NCBI GenBank assembly: GCA_964467255.1
Contig: CAYXPR010000005.1
Span: 67,676-131,675 of the forward strand
Source: CAYXPR01 sp964467255
Lineage (GTDB): Bacteria; Pseudomonadota; Alphaproteobacteria; Rickettsiales; RGZB01
Length of the DNA stretch: 64,000 nt
Direction: 5' to 3'
Positions 40,281-48,940 of the stretch are shown piece after piece. A program made the position numbers and the translations under genes. The notes under the pieces were generated by a model. The model searched no databases, had not been told where the DNA came from, and was given only the letters and a program-made list of their open reading frames with translations. Within the stretch, counting starts at the first letter, position 1, and each line of letters opens with the position of its first letter.

Positions 40281-41681
40281 ATGAGGCAAGCCAGCGAAAT
40301 ACAGGCATTAAAGACAGAGCGCTTTGCAGAGCTGCAAGCGCTGAACCTTGCCGCACAGTCTGGTCAGGTTGTTGATCTCGGCGAAATCAGCCGCATCATG
40401 GCTAGCATTAAAGAGCTGGAGGAAGAATTCCGACAAGCTGAGGCGCGTGAGCAGGGCTTGCGGGCACAGGTTAATCAGGCAGAGTCGCTCGCTTCCCTAA
40501 AGGCTGAAGAGGCGCAGCTCCGCAGTGAGCTTGAAACAATGAAAGGTCTCTCTGACCAAATGGGCAAAGAGATTCAAAACATTGATAAAGCAATAGACAC
40601 AAACATCCGTGGTGCAGAGGCGATTGAGCAGAAAATTAAAGAGAATGAAGTAAAAATCGAGACAATAAACACAGAACTGGTTGATGTCCGTGAAGAAAAG
40701 AAAGCGGTGCTCCAGGAAAAAGAGGGTGTTTCCTCCGAAATCGAGAGAATTTCAAAGAAAATCGAAGAGAAGCGCGCCGCTGCAGAAGAAGCCCAAAAAG
40801 GCGTGGATGCCAGCAAGCCTAAGCGCGACGAATTAAGAGACGCGCGTAATGAGACCCGTGATCGCGTGGGTGAATTAGACGATGAACTCAAAAAAATGGA
40901 AGCGGAGGGGATAAGTAAAGAAGACCCCAGATATAAGGAGAAATTTGCTGAGAAAAAAGCCGCCTCAGACGAACTTGATAAAGTTAACCAAGAACGTAAA
41001 GAGCTCGCAAAAGAGATTTTGTCGCGCGTGGACGAGAACGGCAATCCAAAGAAAAACATTCTCGACCTGTCGCGTGAAGCGCGCAGCCTAAAAAAAGAAG
41101 GCGCAGAACTCACCAATCACTTGAGCGAACTTGTAACTCGCTCCTCTGCGCTTGGCGAACAGCTCGACACTCTCTCCAGAAAAGAGTCTGCTCTTGAAGC
41201 CGACGCTGCAAAACTTCTGGCAGAAAATAAAATTTCTGCAGAAAAGGCCCAGCAGATGCGGGAAGAAGCCGCGCAGCTTCGCGATAAAAAAGAGTTGCTT
41301 GAAGCGCAAAAACAAGAACTGGATAAAAAAATTGAGATGAAGGAAAAAGAGCTGGATGCCGTCACCAAGAAGCGAGAGCAGGTAGAGGCACAGAAAGCTC
41401 AAGCACAAGAACAAATTGATGCCGCGCGACAGGAACGGAAGGGTGCACCGAAAGAGCCTGTAACCTTGCAGGAAGCCAGCGAAACAAAATCGCAGGACCG
41501 TGCAGGGCCAATCCCGCTTACGCCAGAGTCGCGGGCAGAGCTTGGAAACGTTATGGTAAATATGCGTGAAAGCGGCACCACCGAAGTGGCCGTTGGCAGT
41601 GCAACTGCTACACCAAACACCCGCAGCGCTGCGCCGCTACAGAGCCAAGGCAGCCCCGAAGGCCGCGGCTCGCGCTTCTAA
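40281..41681 (+). CDS. Long coiled-coil protein of unknown function
   Basis: 466 residues, almost entirely coiled coil from residue 1 to about 395 (Glu, Lys, Ala, Gln, Leu heptads), then a loose Pro/Ser/Thr-rich tail with many charged residues. It has no signal peptide and no membrane segment, so it is cytoplasmic. Coiled-coil proteins of this kind act as scaffolds, in cell poles, chromosome organisation or cytoskeleton-like filaments. Sequence similarity to SMC or kinesin-type coils would be trivial and should not be read as homology. The perfect CtrA-type promoter upstream hints at cell-cycle-timed expression. Confidence 0.8.
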   Translation: MRQASEIQALKTERFAELQALNLAAQSGQVVDLGEISRIMASIKELEEEFRQAEAREQGLRAQVNQAESLASLKAEEAQLRSELETMKGLSDQMGKEIQNIDKAIDTNIRGAEAIEQKIKENEVKIETINTELVDVREEKKAVLQEKEGVSSEIERISKKIEEKRAAAEEAQKGVDASKPKRDELRDARNETRDRVGELDDELKKMEAEGISKEDPRYKEKFAEKKAASDELDKVNQERKELAKEILSRVDENGNPKKNILDLSREARSLKKEGAELTNHLSELVTRSSALGEQLDTLSRKESALEADAAKLLAENKISAEKAQQMREEAAQLRDKKELLEAQKQELDKKIEMKEKELDAVTKKREQVEAQKAQAQEQIDAARQERKGAPKEPVTLQEASETKSQDRAGPIPLTPESRAELGNVMVNMRESGTTEVAVGSATATPNTRSAAPLQSQGSPEGRGSRF

Positions 41682-41688
41682 TTATTTT

Positions 41689-42171
41689 TTACTTGATGTG
41701 CAGCACGCAAATGAGCGTGAACAGGCGGCGTGCCGTATCAAAGTCCATCGTGATTTCTTCTTCCAGATGTTCTTTCAAAAGCTCCGAGCCTTCGTTGTGC
41801 ACGCCACGGCGGCCCATATCAATCGCCTCCATACGCTGCGGGTTAGCCGCTTTTATCGCCTCGAAATAGCTTTCGCAAATCAGAAAATAGTCTTTTATCA
41901 GGCGGCGAAAGGGTTTTAGCGGCAGCACGGCGCGGATGGTTTTACTGCTCACTGATGAGGTAATATCAATCGGCAGCCGATGGTCGCCCATCGAAAGATG
42001 CAGCGTGTAAGGGCCCCCACCAATCGTTTTACCGTTCAGCGGCTCAAACTGATTCGCCTCCAGCAAATCCGCAATAGCGGTTGCGCGCTCATGCTCGATT
42101 TCCGGCGTATAACGAATCACCGTGGTATCATCCAGCGTAATACCAATAATGCGTTCTGTATGCTGGGTCAT
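41689..42171 (-). CDS. UPF0262 family protein
   Basis: 160 residues. UPF0262 is a family I know almost only from alphaproteobacteria, commonly next to hisD, as here (4 bases downstream of hisD). Visible segments: IIGITLDDTTVIRYTPEIEH, ERATAIADLLEANQFEP, GPYTLHLSMGDHRLPIDI and RMEAIDMGRRGVHNEGSELL. Function is unknown. Probably cotranscribed with hisG and hisD. Confidence 0.93.
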   Translation of the reverse strand: MTQHTERIIGITLDDTTVIRYTPEIEHERATAIADLLEANQFEPLNGKTIGGGPYTLHLSMGDHRLPIDITSSVSSKTIRAVLPLKPFRRLIKDYFLICESYFEAIKAANPQRMEAIDMGRRGVHNEGSELLKEHLEEEITMDFDTARRLFTLICVLHIK

Positions 42172-42175
42172 GGCA

Positions 42176-43468
42176 CTAATTTTTTCGGATGCTCACCGAG
42201 CGGGCGTGGGCAAAAAGCCCTTCGGCTTCCGCGAGTGCGTGCGTGGCATCGGCCAGTGCTTTAAAGCCTTCCGGAGTGCACTGAATCAGCGAGCTGCGCT
42301 TTAAAAACGTGAACACCGAAATGCCCGACGAAAAGCGCGCGCTGCCCGATGTCGGCAGCACATGACTTGGGCCCGCGATGTAATCCCCAATCGCTTCCGG
42401 CGTATGGTGACCCATAAATACCGCGCCCGCATGGCGGATTTCTGGCAGCAATCCAGCGGGATCTTTCACCATCAGCTCCAAATGTTCAGGCGCGATGCCA
42501 TTTGAAATACCCGCTGCATCCAACAGATCTTTTGCTACAACAATTAGGCCATTATTTTCCCAGCTTTTGCTAGCGATGGCTTTGCGCGGCATGTCTTTCA
42601 GCATCGCGTTCACCGCTTTCTCTACCTTGTCGGCAAGCGTACTGCTCGGCGTGACCAGAATGCAGCGTGCATCGGCGTCATGCTCGGCTTGACTCAGCAA
42701 ATCTGCTGCAATCCATTCGGCATTTGCTGTGTCATCTGCAATCACCAGAATTTCCGATGGCCCCGCAATCATGTCGATGCCCACGGTGCCAAACACCTGA
42801 CGCTTCGCTTCCGCCACATATTTATTCCCTGGCCCCACAATCATGCTGACATTTGGAATAGTTTTCGTGCCATTTGCTAGTGCTGCAATCGCCTGCGCGC
42901 CGCCGATTTTATAAATCTCACTGATGCCGCACACATGCGCTGCCACCAGCACCATCGGGTTTAAAATGCCTTCCGGCGCAGGCACCACCATAACTAATTT
43001 ACTTACGCCAGCGGCAATAGCCGGAATCGCATTCATCAACACACTGCTGGGGTACACCGCTGCACCGCCCGGCACATACAGCCCAACGCTTTCCACCGGA
43101 TGCCAGCGCCAGCCGAGTGTGTTACCCAGTGCGTCTTTATATTCCTCGTTCTTTGGTAACTGCCGCGCATGATAATCGCGGATGCGCTGTGCCGCCACTT
43201 CCAGTGCCGCCAGTAATTCCGGCGCACACTGCTTCACCGCCGCATCAATTTCTTGCGGATGCACCTTCAGTTCCGATGCACCTTCATATTTCGTGCGGTC
43301 AAACTGGTTCGTGTAACGCACTAATGCTGCATCGTTCTCCAAAGCAACCGTAGCTATAATTTCGCGCACCTTATCAGCCAAATTTGCATCAAGGTAGACT
43401 GTGCCACCCAGCGCCGCCTGCAAGCTATCAAGAAAACCTTTATCACTGCTATCTAAGCGTTTAACCAC
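42176..43468 (-). CDS. hisD: Histidinol dehydrogenase
   Basis: 430 residues from a GTG at 43468 that overlaps the end of hisG by 8 bases. It oxidises L-histidinol to L-histidine in two NAD+-dependent steps with zinc. Signatures: VPGGAAVYPSSVLMNAIPA, the nucleotide-binding VGPGNKYVAEAKRQVFG, GPSEILVIADDTANAEWIAA and the zinc/substrate region QAEHDADARCILVT. The His of APEHLELM and the end segment GPSHVLPTSGSARF also match. Confidence 0.97.
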   Translation of the reverse strand: MVKRLDSSDKGFLDSLQAALGGTVYLDANLADKVREIIATVALENDAALVRYTNQFDRTKYEGASELKVHPQEIDAAVKQCAPELLAALEVAAQRIRDYHARQLPKNEEYKDALGNTLGWRWHPVESVGLYVPGGAAVYPSSVLMNAIPAIAAGVSKLVMVVPAPEGILNPMVLVAAHVCGISEIYKIGGAQAIAALANGTKTIPNVSMIVGPGNKYVAEAKRQVFGTVGIDMIAGPSEILVIADDTANAEWIAADLLSQAEHDADARCILVTPSSTLADKVEKAVNAMLKDMPRKAIASKSWENNGLIVVAKDLLDAAGISNGIAPEHLELMVKDPAGLLPEIRHAGAVFMGHHTPEAIGDYIAGPSHVLPTSGSARFSSGISVFTFLKRSSLIQCTPEGFKALADATHALAEAEGLFAHARSVSIRKN

Positions 43469-44123
43469 CCACGGCCTCCGCCATTTCTTTAATCCAGCGG
43501 TTCATTTCGCGGCTGCGGGTTTTGAACACCGAGCGGCCCACGATAAGCTGCGATGACACATCCATGATTTTGTCCGTTTCTACCAAACCGTTTGCTTTCA
43601 GCGTGGCGCCGGAAGAAACCAAATCCACAATGCGGCGGCACAGGCCCAGTTGCGGTGCCAGCTCCATCGCGCCGGAAAGTTTCACGCATTCGGCCTGCAC
43701 GCCCTTGCCCGCAAAATAGCGGCGCGTGATGTTGGGATATTTCGTCGCCACGCGAATGTGGCTCTGGCGCAGAAAATCTTTATCTTCTGCCCACTTTATG
43801 GGCGTGGCGACGCTAAGGCGGCAGGTGCCGATGCCTAAATCAAGCGGCACATAAATATCGGGGTAGTCAAACTCCGCCAGCACATCGCTTCCGCAAATGC
43901 CGATATCCGCCGCGCCGAAGGCCACAAACGTGGCAACGTCAAAACTGCGAACGCGGATGATGATGACGTTTTTATCGTTCGTTTCAAACGCGAGCTTGCG
44001 GGAATTTTCGTCAAAAAAATCCTTCTCGGGTTTCAGCGCCAGCTTTTTAAACAGCGGCGAGACTTCCTCTAAAATGCGGCCCTTCGGTAGGGCAATGACG
44101 GTTTTACCTTTGCGGTCCAGCAT
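43461..44123 (-). CDS. hisG: ATP phosphoribosyltransferase, short form
   Basis: 220 residues, the HisG-short type, which lacks the C-terminal regulatory domain of the long form and works as a complex with HisZ; hisZ is not in the window. It starts histidine synthesis by joining ATP and PRPP. Visible: IALPKGRILEEVSPLFKKL, RVRSFDVATFVAFGAADIGI, the substrate-binding ISS-type segment DLVSSGATLKANGL and ATKYPNITRRYF. It overlaps hisD. Confidence 0.95.
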   Translation of the reverse strand: MLDRKGKTVIALPKGRILEEVSPLFKKLALKPEKDFFDENSRKLAFETNDKNVIIIRVRSFDVATFVAFGAADIGICGSDVLAEFDYPDIYVPLDLGIGTCRLSVATPIKWAEDKDFLRQSHIRVATKYPNITRRYFAGKGVQAECVKLSGAMELAPQLGLCRRIVDLVSSGATLKANGLVETDKIMDVSSQLIVGRSVFKTRSREMNRWIKEMAEAVGG

Positions 44124-44144
44124 GGGTATACTCAGTTAAACAAT

Positions 44145-44172
44145 AGAAAACGGGGCCTTTTTCAAGGCCCCG
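44145..44172 (-). terminator. Rho-independent terminator of the rhodanese gene
   Basis: CGGGGCCTT (44151-44159), loop TTTC, AAGGCCCCG (44164-44172). On the minus strand it is followed by TTTTCTATT, and it lies about 35 bases past the rhodanese stop and before hisG. Confidence 0.9.
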
Positions 44173-44207
44173 TCTGTTATATCAAATCTGTACCTATTGG
44201 CTAGGAC

Positions 44208-44615
44208 TTAGATTTTAGCGGTCGGGAGGCCTTTTTCCTTCCACTCTTCGATGCCACCTTTGAACTTCAGTACATTGGTGTAACCGGCTTCCAGTGCTTT
44301 ATGAGCAGAGGTTGCAGAAGCAGGGCAATCCACGTTCGTGCAGTAGAAAACCAGCGTGGTGTCTTTGGAAGGAGCGATTTTAGCAAGGCTGGCTGCATCC
44401 GTCTTATCGGCAGGCAGGTTTACCGCGCCTTTAATCACTTCGCCGTCAAACCATTTGCCGCCGCGGGAATCCACCACCACGAAAGATTTTTCTTTGCCGA
44501 TTTTGGCGCTGAGTTCTTCCGCCGTGATCAGCTTTGGTTCGTGTTTATCGCCAGCAAAAGAGGCGCCAGCAACCAGAACCAGCAGTGCAACTAAAGGGAG
44601 TAGAAATTTTTTCAT
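44208..44615 (-). CDS. Periplasmic rhodanese-like protein
   Basis: 135 residues from the ATG at 44615 (GAGGAA before it), which yields a clear signal peptide MKKFLLPLVALLVLVAGAS-FA. A single rhodanese domain follows: VVVDSRGGKWFDGEVIKGAV, LPADKTDAASLAKI, and the active-site loop starting at Cys in VFYCTNVDCPASATSAHKAL, then GYTNVLKFKGGIEEWKEKGL. Rhodaneses carry a persulphide on the loop Cys. In the periplasm this may handle sulphur or metal delivery. The second Cys in the loop (CTNVDC) is uncommon. Confidence 0.92.
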   Translation of the reverse strand: MKKFLLPLVALLVLVAGASFAGDKHEPKLITAEELSAKIGKEKSFVVVDSRGGKWFDGEVIKGAVNLPADKTDAASLAKIAPSKDTTLVFYCTNVDCPASATSAHKALEAGYTNVLKFKGGIEEWKEKGLPTAKI

Positions 44616-44734
44616 GCGTTCCTCGTAAATGATAAATAATGGGTTTTTAAGTCGTGGCACATCATAGCAATGCCGCGTTCAAGCGCAAGCGTAAGCCTGT
44701 GAAACGCTGTTGTCCTTGAGTGGAAACAAAAGAA

Positions 44735-45478
44735 TTACGGAACAATCCCGCCGCCCTGCACGGGACAGGCATTAGTGATTCCGGGGAAATTATCTAACGT
44801 TGCTTGCCGAACCGCCGCCACCGTATTGCCCAGACTGGACATCGGCCCCGCAGGCGGCAGGGTCGCAATGAAAAAGAATTTGTCCTGCCCCAGTGCATTA
44901 ATTTGGCTGATGGACATGTAATCTGCCGGCCTGATGGTAGGTAACGGATTACCAGTAATTTTCCGAACCGCATAAGTGTGCTCTGCGCCATTAAGAGCAT
45001 ACCGGCCAATATCCACGATATATTCAGGCACTGTTCCTGCCGCAACCCCTTGGTTGAAACGGTCTTCTACCGCCTGTGCATAACCGGAGGGCAGTTCATA
45101 ATTTGGGTCAGAACATGGGGGGCCACCCGCACCTGAAGAGCCGGAGCCACCACCCGAGCTGCCGCCAGAGCCACTACCCGAACCGCCGCCGGAGCCACCA
45201 CCCGAGCTGCCGCCAGAGCCACTACCCGAACCGCCGCCCGAGCTGCCGCCAGAACCGCTGCCCGAAGCGATGCATGTCGTCCCGTCACAATTCCCGCTCT
45301 GGCAGTCTTCACCGTCACCAGGGTCGCATGGCCCGCTGATAGAACTCAATGGTGCGCAGAAAAAGCTGATGCAGGTTTCCGGTGAACACTCTGCGTTATC
45401 AATACAGGCCTGTGCCTTCACTGGCGCAGCACCAAGCAAAAACAGGCAGAAAAGGCTAAGGAAAAAAAATTGCTTCAT
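44735..45478 (-). CDS. Secreted Cys-rich protein with Ser/Gly repeat linker
   Basis: 247 residues. A signal peptide (MKQFFFLSLFCLFLLGAAPVKA) is followed by a 50-residue domain with eight Cys residues (ACIDNAECSPETCISFFCAP and so on), probably disulphide-bonded. A Gly/Ser linker of about 45 residues comes next, made of an exact 16-residue repeat. The C-terminal 110 residues are globular (ALNGAEHTYAVRKITGNPLP) without known motifs. The modular shape suggests a surface or secreted binding protein. Function unknown. Confidence 0.8.
   Translation of the reverse strand: MKQFFFLSLFCLFLLGAAPVKAQACIDNAECSPETCISFFCAPLSSISGPCDPGDGEDCQSGNCDGTTCIASGSGSGGSSGGGSGSGSGGSSGGGSGGGSGSGSGGSSGGGSGSSGAGGPPCSDPNYELPSGYAQAVEDRFNQGVAAGTVPEYIVDIGRYALNGAEHTYAVRKITGNPLPTIRPADYMSISQINALGQDKFFFIATLPPAGPMSSLGNTVAAVRQATLDNFPGITNACPVQGGGIVP
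45143..45238. repeat. Two exact copies of a 48-base tandem repeat
   Basis: Copies at 45143-45190 and 45191-45238 are identical over 48 bases, encoding 16 residues of the Gly/Ser linker in the secreted protein. A partial third copy, with substitutions, runs on to about 45266. A multiple of three keeps the frame if copies are gained or lost. Confidence 0.9.
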
Positions 45479-45538
45479 TCTAGGCCACTTAGTTTTTTGG
45501 CACCAACATGGTGTGCATTATACCATAATGCAGGGCTT

Positions 45539-46303
45539 CTAGCGCGCAAATACTAAATTATTTTTGCCCGACATTTCCTTCTCAAACCGGTAGCCCTCCG
45601 CATCAAACGCCACCACATCCTTAGGGCTATCGATGCCTTTTTGCACAATAAACCGCGCCATCAGGCCGCGGGCGCGCTTGGCATGAATGCCTATTACCTT
45701 GAATTGATTGCCTTTTTTCTCTTTAAACGCCACGGAAACCCACTCAGCATCCAGCTTCTTGGGCCGCACGGCTTTGCTATATTCCTCAGAGGCCAGATTC
45801 AACACAACCTTAGTTTTATGGCGTGCCAACTCCGTATTCAGGGTTGTGGTAATCGCATCACCCCAAAAGTCATAAAGCCCTGAACCATAAGGATTTTTTA
45901 TCCTTACCCCCATCTCAATCCGGTAGGGATGCATCAAATCCAGCGGGCGCAGCAACCCATACAGCCCCGACAGAATCCGCACATGGTCGTTGGCAAAACG
46001 AACCTCTTTCTCGCTCAGGCTCTCAGCATCCAGCCCTTCATACACATCGCCCTTAAACATAAACAGGCACTGGGCAGCGTTTTTGGTCGAAAGCGGCAGG
46101 GTCATCCGCTGGTAGCGGGCATAGTTCAGTTCCGCCAGTTTTGGGCTGATATCCATGAGTTTTGCCAAATCTTTGGCGGACTTCTTTTTCAGTAACAGCA
46201 GCAAAGAAGCTGTTTGCTTAATAAGCGCGGGCTGCGTGGCCACCCCCACTGTGCGTGCGGGACGCTCTTCCAGTGTTTTTGAGGGCGAAAGCATCAGAAG
46301 CAT
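45539..46303 (-). CDS. yaaA: YaaA / UPF0246 family protein
   Basis: 254 residues. YaaA lowers intracellular iron during peroxide stress in E. coli and binds DNA. Visible: the N-terminal MLLMLSPSKTLE, LMDISPKLAELNYARY, AQCLFMFKGDVYEGLDAESL, HVRILSGLYGLLRPLDLMHP, YRIEMG and VVLNLASEEYSKAV, all family landmarks. GAAGGAA precedes the ATG at 46303. Confidence 0.95.
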   Translation of the reverse strand: MLLMLSPSKTLEERPARTVGVATQPALIKQTASLLLLLKKKSAKDLAKLMDISPKLAELNYARYQRMTLPLSTKNAAQCLFMFKGDVYEGLDAESLSEKEVRFANDHVRILSGLYGLLRPLDLMHPYRIEMGVRIKNPYGSGLYDFWGDAITTTLNTELARHKTKVVLNLASEEYSKAVRPKKLDAEWVSVAFKEKKGNQFKVIGIHAKRARGLMARFIVQKGIDSPKDVVAFDAEGYRFEKEMSGKNNLVFAR

Positions 46304-46319
46304 CGTGTTTCCTTCGTTG

Positions 46320-46351
46320 TTTACGGTTTATTAACCCGCACTTGCTAGGAT
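46320..46351 (+). promoter_or_regulatory. Degenerate CtrA-type promoter of the genes at 46393-47422
   Basis: TTTACGGTTTATTAAC at 46320-46335 matches TTAA-N7-TTAA except at one base. A 10-base spacer leads to TAGGAT (46346-46351). The surrounding bases closely match the promoter of the gene at 60030: both read TTTACnGTTTATTnACCC and then TGCTAGG. Confidence 0.45.
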
Positions 46352-46392
46352 TTGTAGTGTAGCAGACCGTATTTTTCAATTGGTAAGGACGC

Positions 46393-46719
46393 ATGAAAGC
46401 CAAAGCCATCAGCCACCGTAAACTAAAAATGCTCGATGCGCGCGCTGCCATGGTGGAATTATGCGGCGGCACACTCGCAAACGGCCAGCGTTTTTATGCC
46501 TACATCGCTGTCTACCCCAGCCGCTATGAACAATACCGCCACGCGTTCGGCAACGGCGCAAGCGTGAATCTGCTGGAATTCGGCACGGTGCTGAAATGCG
46601 GCCTTGGTGATGAACCGCCCGAGAGCGTGAAACACGAAATGGAAAAAAAACACGGGCTCTCGCACGCATTTGAAGAAGACTTACGCGATGCGCTTCGCGA
46701 GGCAGGGGCGAATGGCTGA
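46393..46719 (+). CDS. Small protein of unknown function, first of a two-gene unit
   Basis: 108 residues from the ATG at 46393, preceded by AAGGA. Soluble; a beta-like centre (GGTLANGQRFYAYIAVYPSR) and a helical charged end (HEMEKKHGLSHAFEEDLRDA). No family recognised. Its end overlaps the start of the membrane-associated gene at 46712 by 8 bases, so the two should be translationally coupled. Confidence 0.7.
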   Translation: MKAKAISHRKLKMLDARAAMVELCGGTLANGQRFYAYIAVYPSRYEQYRHAFGNGASVNLLEFGTVLKCGLGDEPPESVKHEMEKKHGLSHAFEEDLRDALREAGANG

Positions 46720-47422
46720 GTTCCCCGTACAAGAAGTAAGAGTCAAAGGCGAAGATTTGCTCTTTGTCATGAATCAGGAATTTTTCCGTGAGCACCCAAA
46801 CCACACCTCTGAGTTTGTTATCGAGCTGCTCGAAAAAACCGGACTGAAAGTCCAAAAAGGCATCATGGGCGAACTGGATGCCACCGAGCACGTGAAGGGT
46901 AATATCGCCATCATGGTGGAAGGGAAAAGTTTCCTTGAACATCTCTACGACAAAAAAGACACCCACGGGCGCGATGGCCCTTTGCAGCTGCTGGGGGAAA
47001 CTTTCGTTAGCCGCGAACAGCTCTTAAAAGCGGAAGAAACATTGGTGATGAATCAGCTGGAAGAAGTGAAGCTCGACAAACGCATCACCGTTGGTATTGC
47101 CGTGTGGGATAAAGTAAAAAGCACCGGAAAAGTAGTAACTGGCGCAGGCATAATTGGGGCGTTTGGTGGCATGTTGGCCGCAGAAGTGATGGGTGTAGCG
47201 GGGTTCTTCACTGGCGATTTTATGCCCTTTGCCTACAGCATACTCACTTCCGCTGTGGGTATGGGTGCGACGGCCGGCGGTATTGCTCTTGAAGAAAAAG
47301 CTGATAAACACCTCGATAAGCTAAATGCCGAACGCAAAGAACTGGAAGCACCGCTGGAAGCAAAGCGCAAAGAACTGCGTGAGCATTTTGAAGGGCTCCG
47401 AAAAGAATTCGGTATCGGCTAA
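46712..47422 (+). CDS. Protein with Gly-rich hydrophobic hairpin and C-terminal coiled coil
   Basis: 236 residues from the ATG at 46712, which has a GCAGGGG ribosome site; a longer frame from 46670 overlaps the previous gene. Residues 1-125 are soluble. Two Gly/Ala-rich hydrophobic stretches follow (GKVVTGAGIIGAFGGMLAAE, ILTSAVGMGATAGGIA), which could form a membrane hairpin. A charged coiled coil ends the protein (KLNAERKELEAPLEAKRKEL). The layout recalls proteins that insert in or coat membranes. Function unknown. Its stop touches the nnr stop. Confidence 0.72.
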   Translation: MAEFPVQEVRVKGEDLLFVMNQEFFREHPNHTSEFVIELLEKTGLKVQKGIMGELDATEHVKGNIAIMVEGKSFLEHLYDKKDTHGRDGPLQLLGETFVSREQLLKAEETLVMNQLEEVKLDKRITVGIAVWDKVKSTGKVVTGAGIIGAFGGMLAAEVMGVAGFFTGDFMPFAYSILTSAVGMGATAGGIALEEKADKHLDKLNAERKELEAPLEAKRKELREHFEGLRKEFGIG

Positions 47423-48940
47423 TTAGCAGCTTGCGTCGGCCGCAGGCGTGGCAATTTCGTGCGATGTATCATCCGCCAGCATATTCAGCACCGCCGGAAT
47501 CAGGTTCGGTAAATCTTCCGCAATCAGCCCTAGGCCAAAACGCCGCGCCGCTTCACCATGCATCCACGCGGCCGCGCAGGCTGCATTAAATCCATCCATT
47601 CCCATCGCGAGCAGACCCACAATCAAACCCGCCAGCACATCACCCGCACCTGCGGTCGCTAATGTAGCAGGTGCGTTCGTGTTCACCGCCGCGCGGCCAT
47701 CGGGGTTTGCAATCACCGTGTCGTTCCCCTTGAGCAATACGGTCGCACCCGAAAGTGCCGCCGCTTTTTTAGCCAAATCGATTTTCGAGCCGCCGGAAAG
47801 CGTATCAAATACGCGGCGGAATTCGGCATGATGCGGGGTGAGCACCACGGGCGCGCCGCTCGCTTTAATCGCCGCAAATAAACGTTCCGGCATGGCTTCA
47901 AACACGGTCAGTGCATCAGCATCCAGCACCAATTTTTTATGGTGCTTCAGCGCCGCCAGCGCCATGCTGCGGGTGCGTGGCACAACACCGCTGCCTGGCC
48001 CCACGAGCACTGCATCACGGTGCGGCTCTTCTAAAAATGTTTCAAAGTTTTTCAGGTCTTTTATTGGCTTCACCATCACCGAGGTGAGGCTTGCCGCATA
48101 CGTATTCGCCGCCGCCGGAGGGCACAATACAGACACAAGCCCCGCACCCACACGTAATGCTGAAACTGCCGCCAAACGCGCCGCGCCGGTGGAGGCCATA
48201 TCGCCGCCCACAATCGCCGCATAGCCACGGTGATATTTGTGCCCTTCCGCCTTCGGCCACGGAAATTGCGCCAGCCACAAAGCGGGAAGATTTTCGACCG
48301 CTTGCGATGGTGTGGTCCATACCGCCGCCGGAATGCCGATGGGTTTTACCACCACATCGCCCGCGAAAGATTTTCCGGGCATCAACACATGGCCCGCTTT
48401 TTTGCGCTCAAATGTGACCGTCACATCGGCACGAATCGCCACACCGCGCACCGCACCCGTGCTGCCATCCACCCCGCTCGGTATATCAATTGCCACCACA
48501 GGAATGCGGCTGGCGGCTAGTTTTTCTGCAAGATCGGCGGTTTTTTCTTCGAGCGGGCGTTTCAGCCCCGTGCCGAATAGTGCATCCACCACCAGTGCGG
48601 CACCTGTCAGCGCATCAGCATCACACTCAATCACCTCGCCTTTGAATTTTTTTGCGGCTACAGCGGCTTCGCCTTCCAGCCCTTTTACAGGCACCAGTGC
48701 GGCTACAACAACATCGAAGCCTTTTTCTTTCAAAAGGCGCGCAACCACATAGCCATCGCCACCGTTATTGCCCGGCCCGGTCAGCACCACTGTGCGGCGC
48801 GGCCCATAGCGGCGGATAATCTCTTGGGCCACGGCGTGCCCAGCATTGTCCATCAGTTGTGAGGCGGAAATTCCTTGCGCGATTGCTTCGCGTTCGGCTT
48901 TTGCCATTTCGGCAGCGCTGATAATATCAATGCTCTTCAT
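47423..48940 (-). CDS. nnr: Bifunctional NAD(P)HX epimerase/dehydratase
   Basis: 505 residues. The N-terminal YjeF_N-like half epimerises NAD(P)HX (MDNAGHAVAQEII, TGPGNNGGDGYVVARLL); the C-terminal ADP-dependent half dehydrates it (GGDMASTGAARLAAVSALRV, VLVGPGSGVVPRT, LDADALT, LTPHHAEF and ATAGAGDVLAGLIVG). The protein repairs damaged NADH and NADPH. Its start overlaps the end of rnd by 14 bases, so the two are coexpressed. Its stop abuts the stop of the convergent gene. Confidence 0.95.
   Translation of the reverse strand: MKSIDIISAAEMAKAEREAIAQGISASQLMDNAGHAVAQEIIRRYGPRRTVVLTGPGNNGGDGYVVARLLKEKGFDVVVAALVPVKGLEGEAAVAAKKFKGEVIECDADALTGAALVVDALFGTGLKRPLEEKTADLAEKLAASRIPVVAIDIPSGVDGSTGAVRGVAIRADVTVTFERKKAGHVLMPGKSFAGDVVVKPIGIPAAVWTTPSQAVENLPALWLAQFPWPKAEGHKYHRGYAAIVGGDMASTGAARLAAVSALRVGAGLVSVLCPPAAANTYAASLTSVMVKPIKDLKNFETFLEEPHRDAVLVGPGSGVVPRTRSMALAALKHHKKLVLDADALTVFEAMPERLFAAIKASGAPVVLTPHHAEFRRVFDTLSGGSKIDLAKKAAALSGATVLLKGNDTVIANPDGRAAVNTNAPATLATAGAGDVLAGLIVGLLAMGMDGFNAACAAAWMHGEAARRFGLGLIAEDLPNLIPAVLNMLADDTSHEIATPAADASC

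Noticed and set aside
40574..41116. Ser-rich 180-codon frame on the minus strand
   Set aside because: It is the antisense of Glu/Lys-rich coiled-coil codons, which produces Ser/Phe-rich nonsense. The plus-strand gene has a promoter.
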